5,383 nucleotides of DNA from Patescibacteria group bacterium (GTDB taxonomy: Bacteria > Patescibacteriota > Microgenomatia > UBA1400 > MFAQ01). The stretch is taken from contig JAHITH010000101.1 in NCBI GenBank assembly GCA_018817845.1, positions 1-5,383 of the forward strand. Direction: 5' to 3'. The notes under the pieces were generated by a model, which saw only the letters and a list, made by a program, of their open reading frames with translations, searched no databases and was not told the DNA's origin. Both the position numbers and the translations under genes were made by a program. Positions within the stretch are counted from its first letter, which is position 1. Each line of letters starts with the position of its first letter. Positions 1 through 5,290 of the stretch are shown piece by piece.

Positions 1-1
1 C

Positions 2-1396
2 ACTTTTTATCCTTTAACCACCGTCTATCTTCCCACCAAAGACCAGGTCAATATCAACATCTACACCAACTCCCCCACCCAATCAGTCAACGTCACCAGC
101 GCCTTAAAAGACGCCGTACCCTACCAGTGCTACACCAACAAAAAAGACCGCAATATTGAAAAAATCACCTACGCAAACTCCATCTCTCTTCTGGGAACAG
201 ACGTGGTTGGCTGCCTTTCTTTACCACTACCATCATTCACCCCACCAGGGCTCATCTCCACTCAATACACCTACTTTTCATCCACCTCTACCCCGGCCAA
301 CACCAACGTCACCACCAGCAATCTTGGTTTTTCCACCACCCCTCCCCAACCTCTTTCCCCCAAAATACTTCCCTTTACTACTCGTCAGTTTTCCCCGCTC
401 ACCCAAGAAAAGCAACAGCTTAATCTAATTCTAGAAGCCAATAACAGTAACCTCATTCAAGAAATTACTTACCAAAACATCACCACCAACCTCCACCCCC
501 TCCTCGCCTCCACCAGTTTCCAACTAAACCCCATCCCAGCAACAAAGGGGTCCGACCCTGAAAGAGGGTCGTACCCCGATTCTTCCCTCAACATCACCCA
601 AACCCCAGAACAAAACCAACTCCTTCCAGAGGCAAGAAACTGCAACCAATTCCGCCAAGGCACAGTCAACAAAACTATCACTCCAGACTCTATTACCTAT
701 TTTGCCCAAAACGCCACCACCTGTGACTCTCTAGACCTCCGCCACCTGCCTCACACAACCAACTACTCTTTACAAATAGACTACCAACACGTAAAAGGGC
801 TACCCATGACCATCTGTCTAGAAAATCATTCTACTCACCGTTGCGACGTATATGAACGTCTCTTTGAAAATAAATCCTTCATCCAGACCATCTCTAATCC
901 AAACGAGCCACCCGGATACACCCTTCACCTATTCAATCAATCAATTGGCAACCAACCCACCATCAACCAAATAAAGTCCATCACCATCTCCCCCTACCCC
1001 CTCAACTTCCTCCGTAACATCCAGATTCAGGGGCCCGAAGGTCTCTCATCGGACGGTTCTGACCGCTTGAGTGGGATCGCTTCTGGCGATCACTCTTCCG
1101 ATGTGGGACCTGTCATTGAAACCTCCACCCACCCCGCAGAATTCCTCTACACCGTCTCAACCTCACCGTCAGAATCCACCACTCTCAACCTCTCTCAAAC
1201 CTACTCCCCCTACTGGGTTCTTCTAAATAATAATCTCAAACAAAAATCCACACAATCACCTTGGAGTAACTCCTGGACTATCCCCCCTGGCGACCACAAC
1301 ATCACCATCATCTACCTCCCTCAACTCTTAGAATTCCTTGGGTTCGCACTTCTCCTCACCACTCCACTAATTTACTTCTTCCACCGCAAAAAATAA
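2..1396 (+). CDS. C-terminal part of a membrane-anchored extracytoplasmic protein, family not recognised (5' partial)
   Basis: The frame is open from base 2 to the TAA at 1394-1396, giving 464 visible residues; no convincing start is seen, so the gene begins before the window. The protein is rich in Asn, Thr, Ser, Pro and Gln and poor in charge, with scattered cysteines, as in exported surface proteins. It ends in one hydrophobic segment (visible residues about 442-460, LLEFLGFALLLTTPLIYFF) followed by HRKK, a C-terminal anchor with a positive cytoplasmic tail, so the bulk should lie outside the membrane. The stretch before the anchor (YWVLLNNN, then WSNSWTIPPGDHNITIIYLPQ) looks like a beta-sandwich domain; from memory, similar endings occur on large Patescibacteria membrane proteins. 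Residues 183-192 and 346-370 are encoded by palindromic insertions. The gene is strikingly G-poor (3 G in bases 481-540), apart from those insertions. Function unknown. Confidence 0.82.
   Translation, partial: TFYPLTTVYLPTKDQVNINIYTNSPTQSVNVTSALKDAVPYQCYTNKKDRNIEKITYANSISLLGTDVVGCLSLPLPSFTPPGLISTQYTYFSSTSTPANTNVTTSNLGFSTTPPQPLSPKILPFTTRQFSPLTQEKQQLNLILEANNSNLIQEITYQNITTNLHPLLASTSFQLNPIPATKGSDPERGSYPDSSLNITQTPEQNQLLPEARNCNQFRQGTVNKTITPDSITYFAQNATTCDSLDLRHLPHTTNYSLQIDYQHVKGLPMTICLENHSTHRCDVYERLFENKSFIQTISNPNEPPGYTLHLFNQSIGNQPTINQIKSITISPYPLNFLRNIQIQGPEGLSSDGSDRLSGIASGDHSSDVGPVIETSTHPAEFLYTVSTSPSESTTLNLSQTYSPYWVLLNNNLKQKSTQSPWSNSWTIPPGDHNITIIYLPQLLEFLGFALLLTTPLIYFFHRKK
547..577. repeat. In-frame palindromic element A within the surface-protein gene
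   Basis: Two 13-base arms (547-559 and 565-577) flank the loop GAAAG. The left arm GGGGTCCGACCCT matches the reverse complement of the right arm at 12 of 13 positions. It is read in frame as about ten residues, GSDPERGSYP. It is a G-rich island in an otherwise G-poor gene, which suggests a later insertion rather than protein-driven sequence. No second copy is visible in the window. Confidence 0.75.
1039..1111. repeat. In-frame compound palindromic element B (outer stem with two inner hairpins)
   Basis: Outer arms 1039-1053 and 1097-1111 pair over 15 positions, with one G-T wobble and one mismatch. Inside are two hairpins. Bases 1054-1057 pair with 1062-1065 (CGGT/ACCG). Bases 1069-1080 pair with 1086-1095 (GAGTGggATCGC/GCGATCACTC, two-base bulge). 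Both inner loops contain TTCTG. The DNA or RNA could therefore form a three-way junction. It is translated in frame as residues 346-370, rich in Ser, Asp and Gly (SSDGSDRLSGIASGDHSSD), unlike the surrounding protein. Confidence 0.75.
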
Positions 1397-1414
1397 TTAC
1401 TTAATAACTCCTAA

Positions 1415-1452
1415 ACTGTGAGCAGCGGCCTGCCCAACACACTGCCCACAGT
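1415..1452 (+). repeat. Stem-loop just downstream of the surface-protein stop
   Basis: Arms 1415-1425 (ACTGTGAGCAG) and 1442-1452 (CTGCCCACAGT) pair at 10 of 11 positions around a 16-base loop. It starts 19 bases after the stop codon but has no T-run after it, so it is more likely an mRNA 3'-end stabiliser or pause hairpin than a complete intrinsic terminator. Confidence 0.45.
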
Positions 1453-1505
1453 CCAGAGGTCAAAAAGCCTATTGACATCATTATCCCAAAAATGTTAACC
1501 TGCTA

Positions 1506-1542
1506 TTTAGATTATTATCACCTGTCCTGATAATAATCTAAA
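1506..1542. repeat. Perfect 15-bp inverted repeat with 7-base spacer
   Basis: Arms TTTAGATTATTATCA (1506-1520) and TGATAATAATCTAAA (1528-1542) are exact reverse complements around CCTGTCC. The arms are very AT-rich, unlike the other palindromes here. Perfect arms with a 7-base centre fit a dimeric-protein operator or a tyrosine-recombinase core site; as an RNA it would be one long hairpin directly before the terminator at 1547. The sequence does not decide between these. Confidence 0.7.
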
Positions 1543-1546
1543 ACTG

Positions 1547-1592
1547 AAGAGCTTTGTCGTTCGAGTTCGGCTACGGCGATAAAGCTCTTTTT
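1547..1592 (+). terminator. Intrinsic terminator, probably bidirectional
   Basis: Arms 1547-1559 (AAGAGCTTTGTCG) and 1577-1589 (CGATAAAGCTCTT) pair along 13 positions with one G-U wobble and run into TTTTT at 1588-1592. On the + strand it can end transcripts from the surface-protein gene. On the - strand the stem lies a few bases beyond the stop of the 61-residue gene, though the T-run there is interrupted (TTCAGTTTT). Confidence 0.75.
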
Positions 1593-1596
1593 GTGT

Positions 1597-1782
1597 TTAT
1601 TCACTTTTCAAGTCCAAACCCCCTTCTGTTCTTACTTTAACAATCCGCTTCTCTACAAACTCTCTCAATTGCTCCAAATCCTCCAACAAAAGCTTCGGAT
1701 CTTCAGTCAATATCTCAAGTCGTTTCAGTAATCCACCTAAAACTTGAACATCAGTTTTTTCCTTAAGTTCTATCTTTTTCAT
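1597..1782 (-). CDS. Small helical protein of unknown function (61 residues)
   Basis: The protein runs from ATG at 1782 to TAA at 1597-1599. It is highly charged (many Lys and Glu) and leucine-rich. Residues about 13-26 and 30-50 look like two amphipathic helices broken at Asp28-Pro29, so a helical hairpin or short coiled coil is likely. It has no cysteine and no membrane segment, suggesting a cytosolic protein. I do not recognise a family. Reality is supported by an excellent promoter placed so that transcription starts about two bases before the ATG (see 1792-1820) and by a hairpin terminator directly after the stop. No Shine-Dalgarno is present, which fits near-leaderless translation. It lies between two + strand genes and is probably monocistronic. 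It could be a small regulator or partner protein, but nothing in the sequence identifies its target. Confidence 0.7.
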   Translation of the reverse strand: MKKIELKEKTDVQVLGGLLKRLEILTEDPKLLLEDLEQLREFVEKRIVKVRTEGGLDLKSE

Positions 1783-1791
1783 ATAAACCCA

Positions 1792-1820
1792 AATATACCA
1801 TTTTTTGTCAAATTTATCAA
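1792..1820 (-). promoter_or_regulatory. Sigma-70-type promoter of the 61-residue gene
   Basis: Read on the - strand, TTGATA (1820-1815) is followed after exactly 17 bases by TATATT (1797-1792), with TG one base before the -10 (extended -10). Each hexamer is close to the TTGACA/TATAAT consensus. The expected start at about 1785-1784 leaves a leader of only two or three bases before ATG 1782. Confidence 0.75.
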
Positions 1821-1842
1821 CCTATATTAAACCCACCCCTCG

Positions 1843-1851
1843 TTTTCCACA
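1843..1851 (+). promoter_or_regulatory. DnaA-box-like nonamer (one mismatch)
   Basis: TTTTCCACA differs from the DnaA box TTATCCACA at one position. It lies 69 bases from an exact box in the opposite orientation (1921-1929). It could be chance. Confidence 0.3.
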
Positions 1852-1892
1852 TAACCCATAAAACCCCAACCCACCATTTTCACCCTCAAAAT

Positions 1893-1909
1893 CGTGGTTC
1901 CGAACCACG
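1893..1909. repeat. Short intergenic palindrome C
   Basis: CGTGGTT (1893-1899) and AACCACG (1903-1909) are perfect reverse complements around CCG. It lies between the two DnaA-box-like nonamers. It is not followed by a T-run, so it is not an intrinsic terminator; it resembles the other dispersed GC-rich palindromes in this window in size but not in sequence. Confidence 0.6.
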
Positions 1910-1920
1910 CATTTACCCTC

Positions 1921-1929
1921 TGTGGATAA
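1921..1929 (-). promoter_or_regulatory. Exact DnaA-box nonamer
   Basis: TGTGGATAA on the + strand is TTATCCACA on the - strand, the consensus high-affinity DnaA box. It lies about 90 bases upstream of the radA start, where it could act as a DnaA-dependent regulatory site. A single exact 9-mer could also be chance. Confidence 0.4.
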
Positions 1930-2001
1930 CTCACCGTCCCGCTGCCGAAATTGAACCGGCTTTAAGCCTGCAGAGCCCTGCCCCTCTTCCCTTTACCTCC
2001 A

Positions 2002-2010
2002 TGCTAAACT
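2002..2010 (+). promoter_or_regulatory. Extended -10 promoter giving a leaderless radA transcript
   Basis: TGCTAAACT contains an extended -10 (TG, one base, TAAACT). Exactly six bases (2011-2016) separate it from ATG 2017, so the predicted +1 is the A of the start codon. No -35 hexamer and no Shine-Dalgarno are visible, consistent with leaderless expression. Confidence 0.6.
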
Positions 2011-2016
2011 ATCCTC

Positions 2017-3348
2017 ATGGCCAAACAAAAAAACATCTTTATGTGCTCAAGTTGCGGCAACGACTTCCCTAAATGGTCTGGACAGTGCCCCGCCTGTAAA
2101 GAATGGAACACTATCTCACAAGTCTTCGGGTCCTTCTTAAAATCATCCCCCAAACAAAAAACATCTTCTATAAACAAAATTAAACCACAAACTCCAAAAA
2201 AGACCTTAGAATCCGCCCAAACCAGCTACCAAACCACATCAATCAGTGAAATCGATAGAGTGCTAGGCCAAGGTCTAACTCCGGGCGGAGTTTACCTTCT
2301 TACGGGTCAACCAGGCATAGGTAAGTCCACTTTACTTACCCAACTTGCTATCAAAATATCTCAAACTATATCAAATCAGGTTCTTTACGTCTGTTCAGAA
2401 GAAAACTCAACCCAGGTAGCCACCAGAATCAACCGTTTCACCAAAAAAGACACCAACAATCTAAACTTACTAAACACCTCAAATGTAGAATCAATCTTAG
2501 ATCAAAACGCACTTTCTAGGTATAACCTGGTAATCATCGACTCAATTCAATCAATTCAGACCGACCTAAACCCCACTTCTCCAGGCTCTCCATCTCAAAT
2601 CAAAGACAGCGCTAATTTAATTATCAGAATGGCAAAAGAAACCCAAACACCAGTCATCTTAATAGGTCACGTAACCAAATCAGGCTCCATTGCCGGACCA
2701 AAACTACTTGAACACATGGTAGACTCAGTTTTAGAGCTTTCTGGCGATAGACAGCACAATTTACGCTTGCTCAGAAGTGTAAAAAATCGCTTTGGCCCCA
2801 CCGACGAAACCGGCATCTTTCAAATGACAGGCAAGGGGTTAGAAGAAGTCAAAGATCCTTCAAAGTTCATGCTAGAAGGCAGGGTAGAAAATGCTCCAGG
2901 CTCTTCACTTTGTTTAATTATGGAAGGCACCAGACCACTAACAGTAGAGATTCAAGCCCTAGTTGTCCCCTCTAATTTAGCAATTCCCAGAAGAGTTGCC
3001 AAAGGAATCAATATAAATCGCCTACAGTTAATCTGTGCCGTCCTTACCAAGCATCTAAAACTACCACTGGGAAACAAAGACGTTTTTGTAAACGTCACCG
3101 CCGGATACAACTTAACAGAACCAGGGGCAGATCTAGGAATTGCCTTGGCAATCATTAGCTCCAGTAAAAACAAACCCCTCCCCAACAACGCCATCGCCTT
3201 TGGCGAGCTAGGACTCTTGGGTGAAATCCGCTCCGTCAATTTTCAAGACAAAAGAATAAAAGAAGCCAAAACACTAGGTTACAAAATAACCATCTCCCCA
3301 GAAAACACCAAACACCTAAAACAAATTGACTTGTCATCCCGCACTTAA
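2017..3348 (+). CDS. radA: DNA repair protein RadA (RadA/Sms branch-migration helicase)
   Basis: RadA is a RecA-like ATPase that binds ssDNA and drives branch migration of recombination intermediates in the cytosol. Order of domains: an N-terminal C4 zinc finger (Cys10, Cys13, Cys24, Cys27); a RecA-type ATPase with Walker A GQPGIGKST (97-105) and Walker B ending at Asp175 (LVIID); the RadA-specific KNRFG motif (256-260); and a C-terminal Lon-protease-like domain (about 285-435) with GELGLLGEIRSV (396-407). Known homologues usually have Asp where Gln98 stands in Walker A. The start is fixed by the zinc finger beginning at residue 10 and by the promoter six bases upstream. At 443 residues it is slightly shorter than the roughly 450-460 of E. 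coli and Bacillus. The last residues, LSSRT, and the TAA come mostly from a palindromic repeat (3336-3356), so the usual C-terminal strand and helix appear to be lost. It converges on rpsA with 13 bases between the stops. Confidence 0.95.
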   Translation: MAKQKNIFMCSSCGNDFPKWSGQCPACKEWNTISQVFGSFLKSSPKQKTSSINKIKPQTPKKTLESAQTSYQTTSISEIDRVLGQGLTPGGVYLLTGQPGIGKSTLLTQLAIKISQTISNQVLYVCSEENSTQVATRINRFTKKDTNNLNLLNTSNVESILDQNALSRYNLVIIDSIQSIQTDLNPTSPGSPSQIKDSANLIIRMAKETQTPVILIGHVTKSGSIAGPKLLEHMVDSVLELSGDRQHNLRLLRSVKNRFGPTDETGIFQMTGKGLEEVKDPSKFMLEGRVENAPGSSLCLIMEGTRPLTVEIQALVVPSNLAIPRRVAKGININRLQLICAVLTKHLKLPLGNKDVFVNVTAGYNLTEPGADLGIALAIISSSKNKPLPNNAIAFGELGLLGEIRSVNFQDKRIKEAKTLGYKITISPENTKHLKQIDLSSRT

Positions 3349-3356
3349 TGCGGGAT
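3336..3356. repeat. Palindrome D at the radA/rpsA convergent junction, containing the radA stop
   Basis: ATCCCGCA (3336-3343) and TGCGGGAT (3349-3356) are perfect reverse complements around CTTAA. The loop supplies the radA stop (TAA 3346-3348), and the left arm encodes its final residues. It ends five bases before the rpsA stop triplet. It may act as a shared transcription barrier for the two convergent genes, but neither strand has a T-run, so it is a weak intrinsic terminator at best. From memory, similar ATCCCGCA-type palindromes are dispersed repeats in many bacteria. Confidence 0.75.
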
Positions 3357-3361
3357 CCATA

Positions 3362-4471
3362 TTACTTATACCCTACCGGCACCTCCGTCAACACCATCCC
3401 TAAACTCATTCGTCTATTTTTACCGTCAACTTTTTCTACAAACACCTCTACATCCTCACCCACCTCAAACTCCCTACCCACCGGCTTGTTGGTTACATGA
3501 ATCAAGCCGTCAATCCCCGACTCAAAATTTATAAACACACCATAAGGAGCCGAACGCACCACCTTACCCTTGTGTTTTGTACCCACAGCATAAGTTTTTT
3601 CAATATCATCCCAAGGATCCTTACTCAATCGTTTCATAGACAAATTCAACTTACCCACCTTTTTCTCAATTCCAATTACCTGAACATTAACTTCTTGACC
3701 TACCTTAAACAAAGTGTTTGGATCATCAACCTTTTTCCAACTTATCTCACTAATATGAATCAATCCTTCAACCCTAGCCTTACCCACGCTTACCGTCACA
3801 AACACCCCAAACGGCATAATTCCCGACACGGTTCCAACCAACTTCTCATCTTTGTTAACACCCTCCAAAGCCTCATGTCTCTTGGCCATCGCCTTAGAAT
3901 CAGACACTTGTTTTTCACTAAAAATCAATCTATTTTGTTCCCTATCTACCTCAATTATTTTAACCTTAAAACTGGTATTTATTAAATCTTCCATCTTACC
4001 CAAATGCTTCTCTCCAAACTGGGATGTAGGAACAAATCCTCTCATTTCCCCACACTTAACCACCATCCCGCCCTTGTTTACCTCTAGACCTACAACATCT
4101 ATTTCTTTTTCCTCGGCCATCATCTGAGCGTACTTCTCCCACCTTCCAGCCTCCGCCGCCTTTTTCAAAGACAACACAATCTGACCCTGATCATTCTCCG
4201 GGTACTTCACAAACGCCTTTATCGTGTCTCCTATTTTTAAATCAGCCAGCAAATCTGCCGCCTCCAATGCATCGTCCCCTGTTACTATACCTTCCGTTTT
4301 TGCCCCTATATTTAATAGCAATAACTTTCTACCCAAGTTAGACACCACACCCTCAACCTCTTGTCCACGCCTCAAAGCAATAGGTTCAACCTTAGACTTG
4401 GCCAAAAGCCTATCCATCAAACCCATCTTATCTTCTACTTTCTTATCTAATAATTTCTTTTTTGTTGCCAT
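3362..4471 (-). CDS. rpsA: S1 RNA-binding domain protein, 30S ribosomal protein S1-like
   Basis: The 369-residue protein is four tandem OB-fold S1 domains, at about 35-104, 120-187, 208-281 and 298-358. The last two carry the best-preserved RNA-binding signatures (MPFGVFVTV then EGLIHISEIS; APYGVFINF then DGLIHVT). Domains 1 and 2 are more diverged. Protein S1 binds mRNA on the 30S subunit and helps load structured or SD-poor messages. E. coli S1 has six domains; four is usual for S1-like proteins of many Gram-positive and reduced genomes, so ribosome association is likely but not proven. The first 30 residues are Lys-rich. The ATG at 4471 is preceded by AAAGGA with nine to ten bases spacing. 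It has its own promoter (4507-4515) and lies 52 bases downstream of the SIMPL gene on the same strand, so read-through from that gene is also possible. Confidence 0.9.
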   Translation of the reverse strand: MATKKKLLDKKVEDKMGLMDRLLAKSKVEPIALRRGQEVEGVVSNLGRKLLLLNIGAKTEGIVTGDDALEAADLLADLKIGDTIKAFVKYPENDQGQIVLSLKKAAEAGRWEKYAQMMAEEKEIDVVGLEVNKGGMVVKCGEMRGFVPTSQFGEKHLGKMEDLINTSFKVKIIEVDREQNRLIFSEKQVSDSKAMAKRHEALEGVNKDEKLVGTVSGIMPFGVFVTVSVGKARVEGLIHISEISWKKVDDPNTLFKVGQEVNVQVIGIEKKVGKLNLSMKRLSKDPWDDIEKTYAVGTKHKGKVVRSAPYGVFINFESGIDGLIHVTNKPVGREFEVGEDVEVFVEKVDGKNRRMSLGMVLTEVPVGYK

Positions 4472-4477
4472 TCATCA

Positions 4478-4515
4478 TGTTCCTTTCCGCCGTTAAGCTA
4501 CCCCATATTCTACCA
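4478..4515 (-). promoter_or_regulatory. Extended -10 promoter and Shine-Dalgarno of the S1 gene
   Basis: On the - strand TGGTAGAAT (4515-4507) is an extended -10 element (TG, one base, TAGAAT). It predicts a start near 4500 and a leader of about 30 bases. The leader holds AAAGGA about nine bases before ATG 4471. This contrasts with the leaderless arrangement of the other starts in the window. No good -35 is seen; that position falls inside the end of the SIMPL gene. Confidence 0.55.
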
Positions 4516-4523
4516 CACAACCC

Positions 4524-5267
4524 CTACTTCAACCTAAAACTTACTACCACCGTTTTTGAAACCATACTCGACCCTGGCTCAATCGGCACACCGCCGCCTC
4601 CACCCATCTCACCCATGGCTCTATACACACTAGTTGGCGAAGATCCCTCCACCACACTTACCACCTCACCCAAACTCCCACCTGCCGCCTCTGCCATAAT
4701 CATTGCTTTCTCCTTAGCGTCCTCTATCGCGCTAGTCAAAAGCTCATCACCTGCCTTTTGTGTATCATCCAACGTCAACATTGGACCATACACATTGGTC
4801 GCTCCGTTCTTGGTTAAAATATCAGCCAACTGAGAAGCATCATCCACATTTCTCAAAACCACCTCAATATTATTACTCACCCTCCACTGTCCTTTACGTC
4901 TTTTTTGTACGCCATCTTCATAATAACTTTCTTCCTCTTGATAGATACTCAAGTTAGACGTCTTAATATCCTCATCTCTAATTCCAAACGTCTTAACAGC
5001 CTCGGTAATCTTAGTAACAATACCGTTTACTTCATTCACCGCCGTGTCCCTGTCTGTGTTTACCGCACTTGCACCAGCAGTAAATTTGGCTATCTCATTT
5101 CTTTTTTGCTCCTTAGAAGTTCCGCTAACCACTATCAAGTTGTCTTGCACCATACTTAGTTTTCCCCAATCCATACTATGCCATGGGAACATGTATATAG
5201 CCCCCAAGCCAACCGCAAAAAAAACTATAATCGCCGCCAAAGTATTCACAAAATTATTATTTTTCAT
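4524..5267 (-). CDS. SIMPL domain (DUF541, YggE-like) membrane-anchored protein
   Basis: The 247-residue protein has an uncleaved-looking N-terminal membrane segment (about 8-27, AAIIVFFAVGLGAIYMF) after a short KNNN head, then an extracytoplasmic SIMPL/DUF541 domain from about 44 to the end. Family features are the opening beta strand IVVSGTSKEQ, a long helix with NGIVTKITEAVKTFGI, then IKTSNLSIYQEE, the strand WRVSNNIEVVLRN, and the helix SAIEDAKEKAMIMAEAAGGSLGEVVSV. E. coli YggE (246 residues) has been linked to lowering oxidative stress; the biochemical activity of the family is not settled. A run of five glycines (222-226) sits in a loop near the C terminus. A GTG two codons upstream (5273) is in frame, but it lies one base past the -10 element, so it could not be transcribed from that promoter; ATG 5267 is therefore chosen. 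The stop is TAG. Confidence 0.88.
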   Translation of the reverse strand: MKNNNFVNTLAAIIVFFAVGLGAIYMFPWHSMDWGKLSMVQDNLIVVSGTSKEQKRNEIAKFTAGASAVNTDRDTAVNEVNGIVTKITEAVKTFGIRDEDIKTSNLSIYQEEESYYEDGVQKRRKGQWRVSNNIEVVLRNVDDASQLADILTKNGATNVYGPMLTLDDTQKAGDELLTSAIEDAKEKAMIMAEAAGGSLGEVVSVVEGSSPTSVYRAMGEMGGGGGVPIEPGSSMVSKTVVVSFRLK

Positions 5268-5274
5268 AAACACC

Positions 5275-5284
5275 AGTATATACT
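5275..5284. promoter_or_regulatory. Symmetric bidirectional -10 element for two divergent leaderless genes
   Basis: AGTATATACT is a perfect 10-bp palindrome. On the + strand TATACT (5279-5284) lies six bases before ATG 5291. On the - strand TATACT (5280-5275) lies seven bases before ATG 5267. Each -10 thus places +1 at or next to a start codon. The two hexamers overlap by two bases, so RNA polymerase can open only one direction at a time. -35 elements are poor on both sides. Confidence 0.7.
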
Positions 5285-5290
5285 AACCAC

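Larger units (their letters stand above)
1397..1596. other. Gene-free interval with three consecutive stem-loops
   Basis: No convincing coding frame is seen in these 200 bases. The interval holds a hairpin at 1415-1452, a long AT-rich inverted repeat at 1506-1542 and an intrinsic terminator at 1547-1592. A TTGACA hexamer lies at 1472-1477, but the hexamer about 17-18 bases downstream (TTAACC or TAACCT) is a poor -10 match. The region could be a structured 3' UTR of the surface-protein mRNA, or it could encode a short independent RNA. Confidence 0.6.
1783..2016. other. Intergenic region between divergent small gene and radA
   Basis: No gene is seen in these 234 bases. From left to right it holds the promoter of the - strand small gene, an AT-rich tract (about 1801-1831), a DnaA-box-like nonamer at 1843-1851, a palindrome at 1893-1909, an exact DnaA-box nonamer at 1921-1929, a C-rich stretch with a T-arm-like motif on the - strand, and the radA promoter. 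Confidence 0.6.

Noticed and set aside
469..709. Open frames of 61 and 70 codons on the - strand opposite the surface-protein gene.
   Set aside because: They are antisense to a long open frame, have no promoter or Shine-Dalgarno, and owe their length to the C-rich + strand and palindrome A.
1801..1930. Chromosomal origin of replication.
   Set aside because: Only two DnaA-box-like sites, no strand-skew reversal and no dnaA, dnaN or rpmH nearby.
1938..1970. On the - strand, GCCGGTTCAATTTCGGC resembles a tRNA T-arm followed by a possible acceptor strand AGCGGGA.
   Set aside because: No matching 5' acceptor (TCCCGCT), no anticodon stem and no D-arm are found upstream on that strand; the position expected for them is the radA promoter and start.
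3079..3096. GACGTTT-TTGT-AAACGTC inverted repeat inside radA.
   Set aside because: It encodes the conserved DVFVNV stretch of RadA, so the symmetry is adequately explained by protein sequence and is not a G-rich insertion like elements A and B.
5271..5273. GTG as an alternative start of the SIMPL gene, two codons upstream of ATG 5267.
   Set aside because: It begins one base past the -10 hexamer, upstream of any start that promoter could produce.
3497..5286. Several + strand open frames of 65-162 codons opposite the S1 and SIMPL genes.
   Set aside because: They are antisense shadows; the - strand proteins have clear family motifs and proper start signals.
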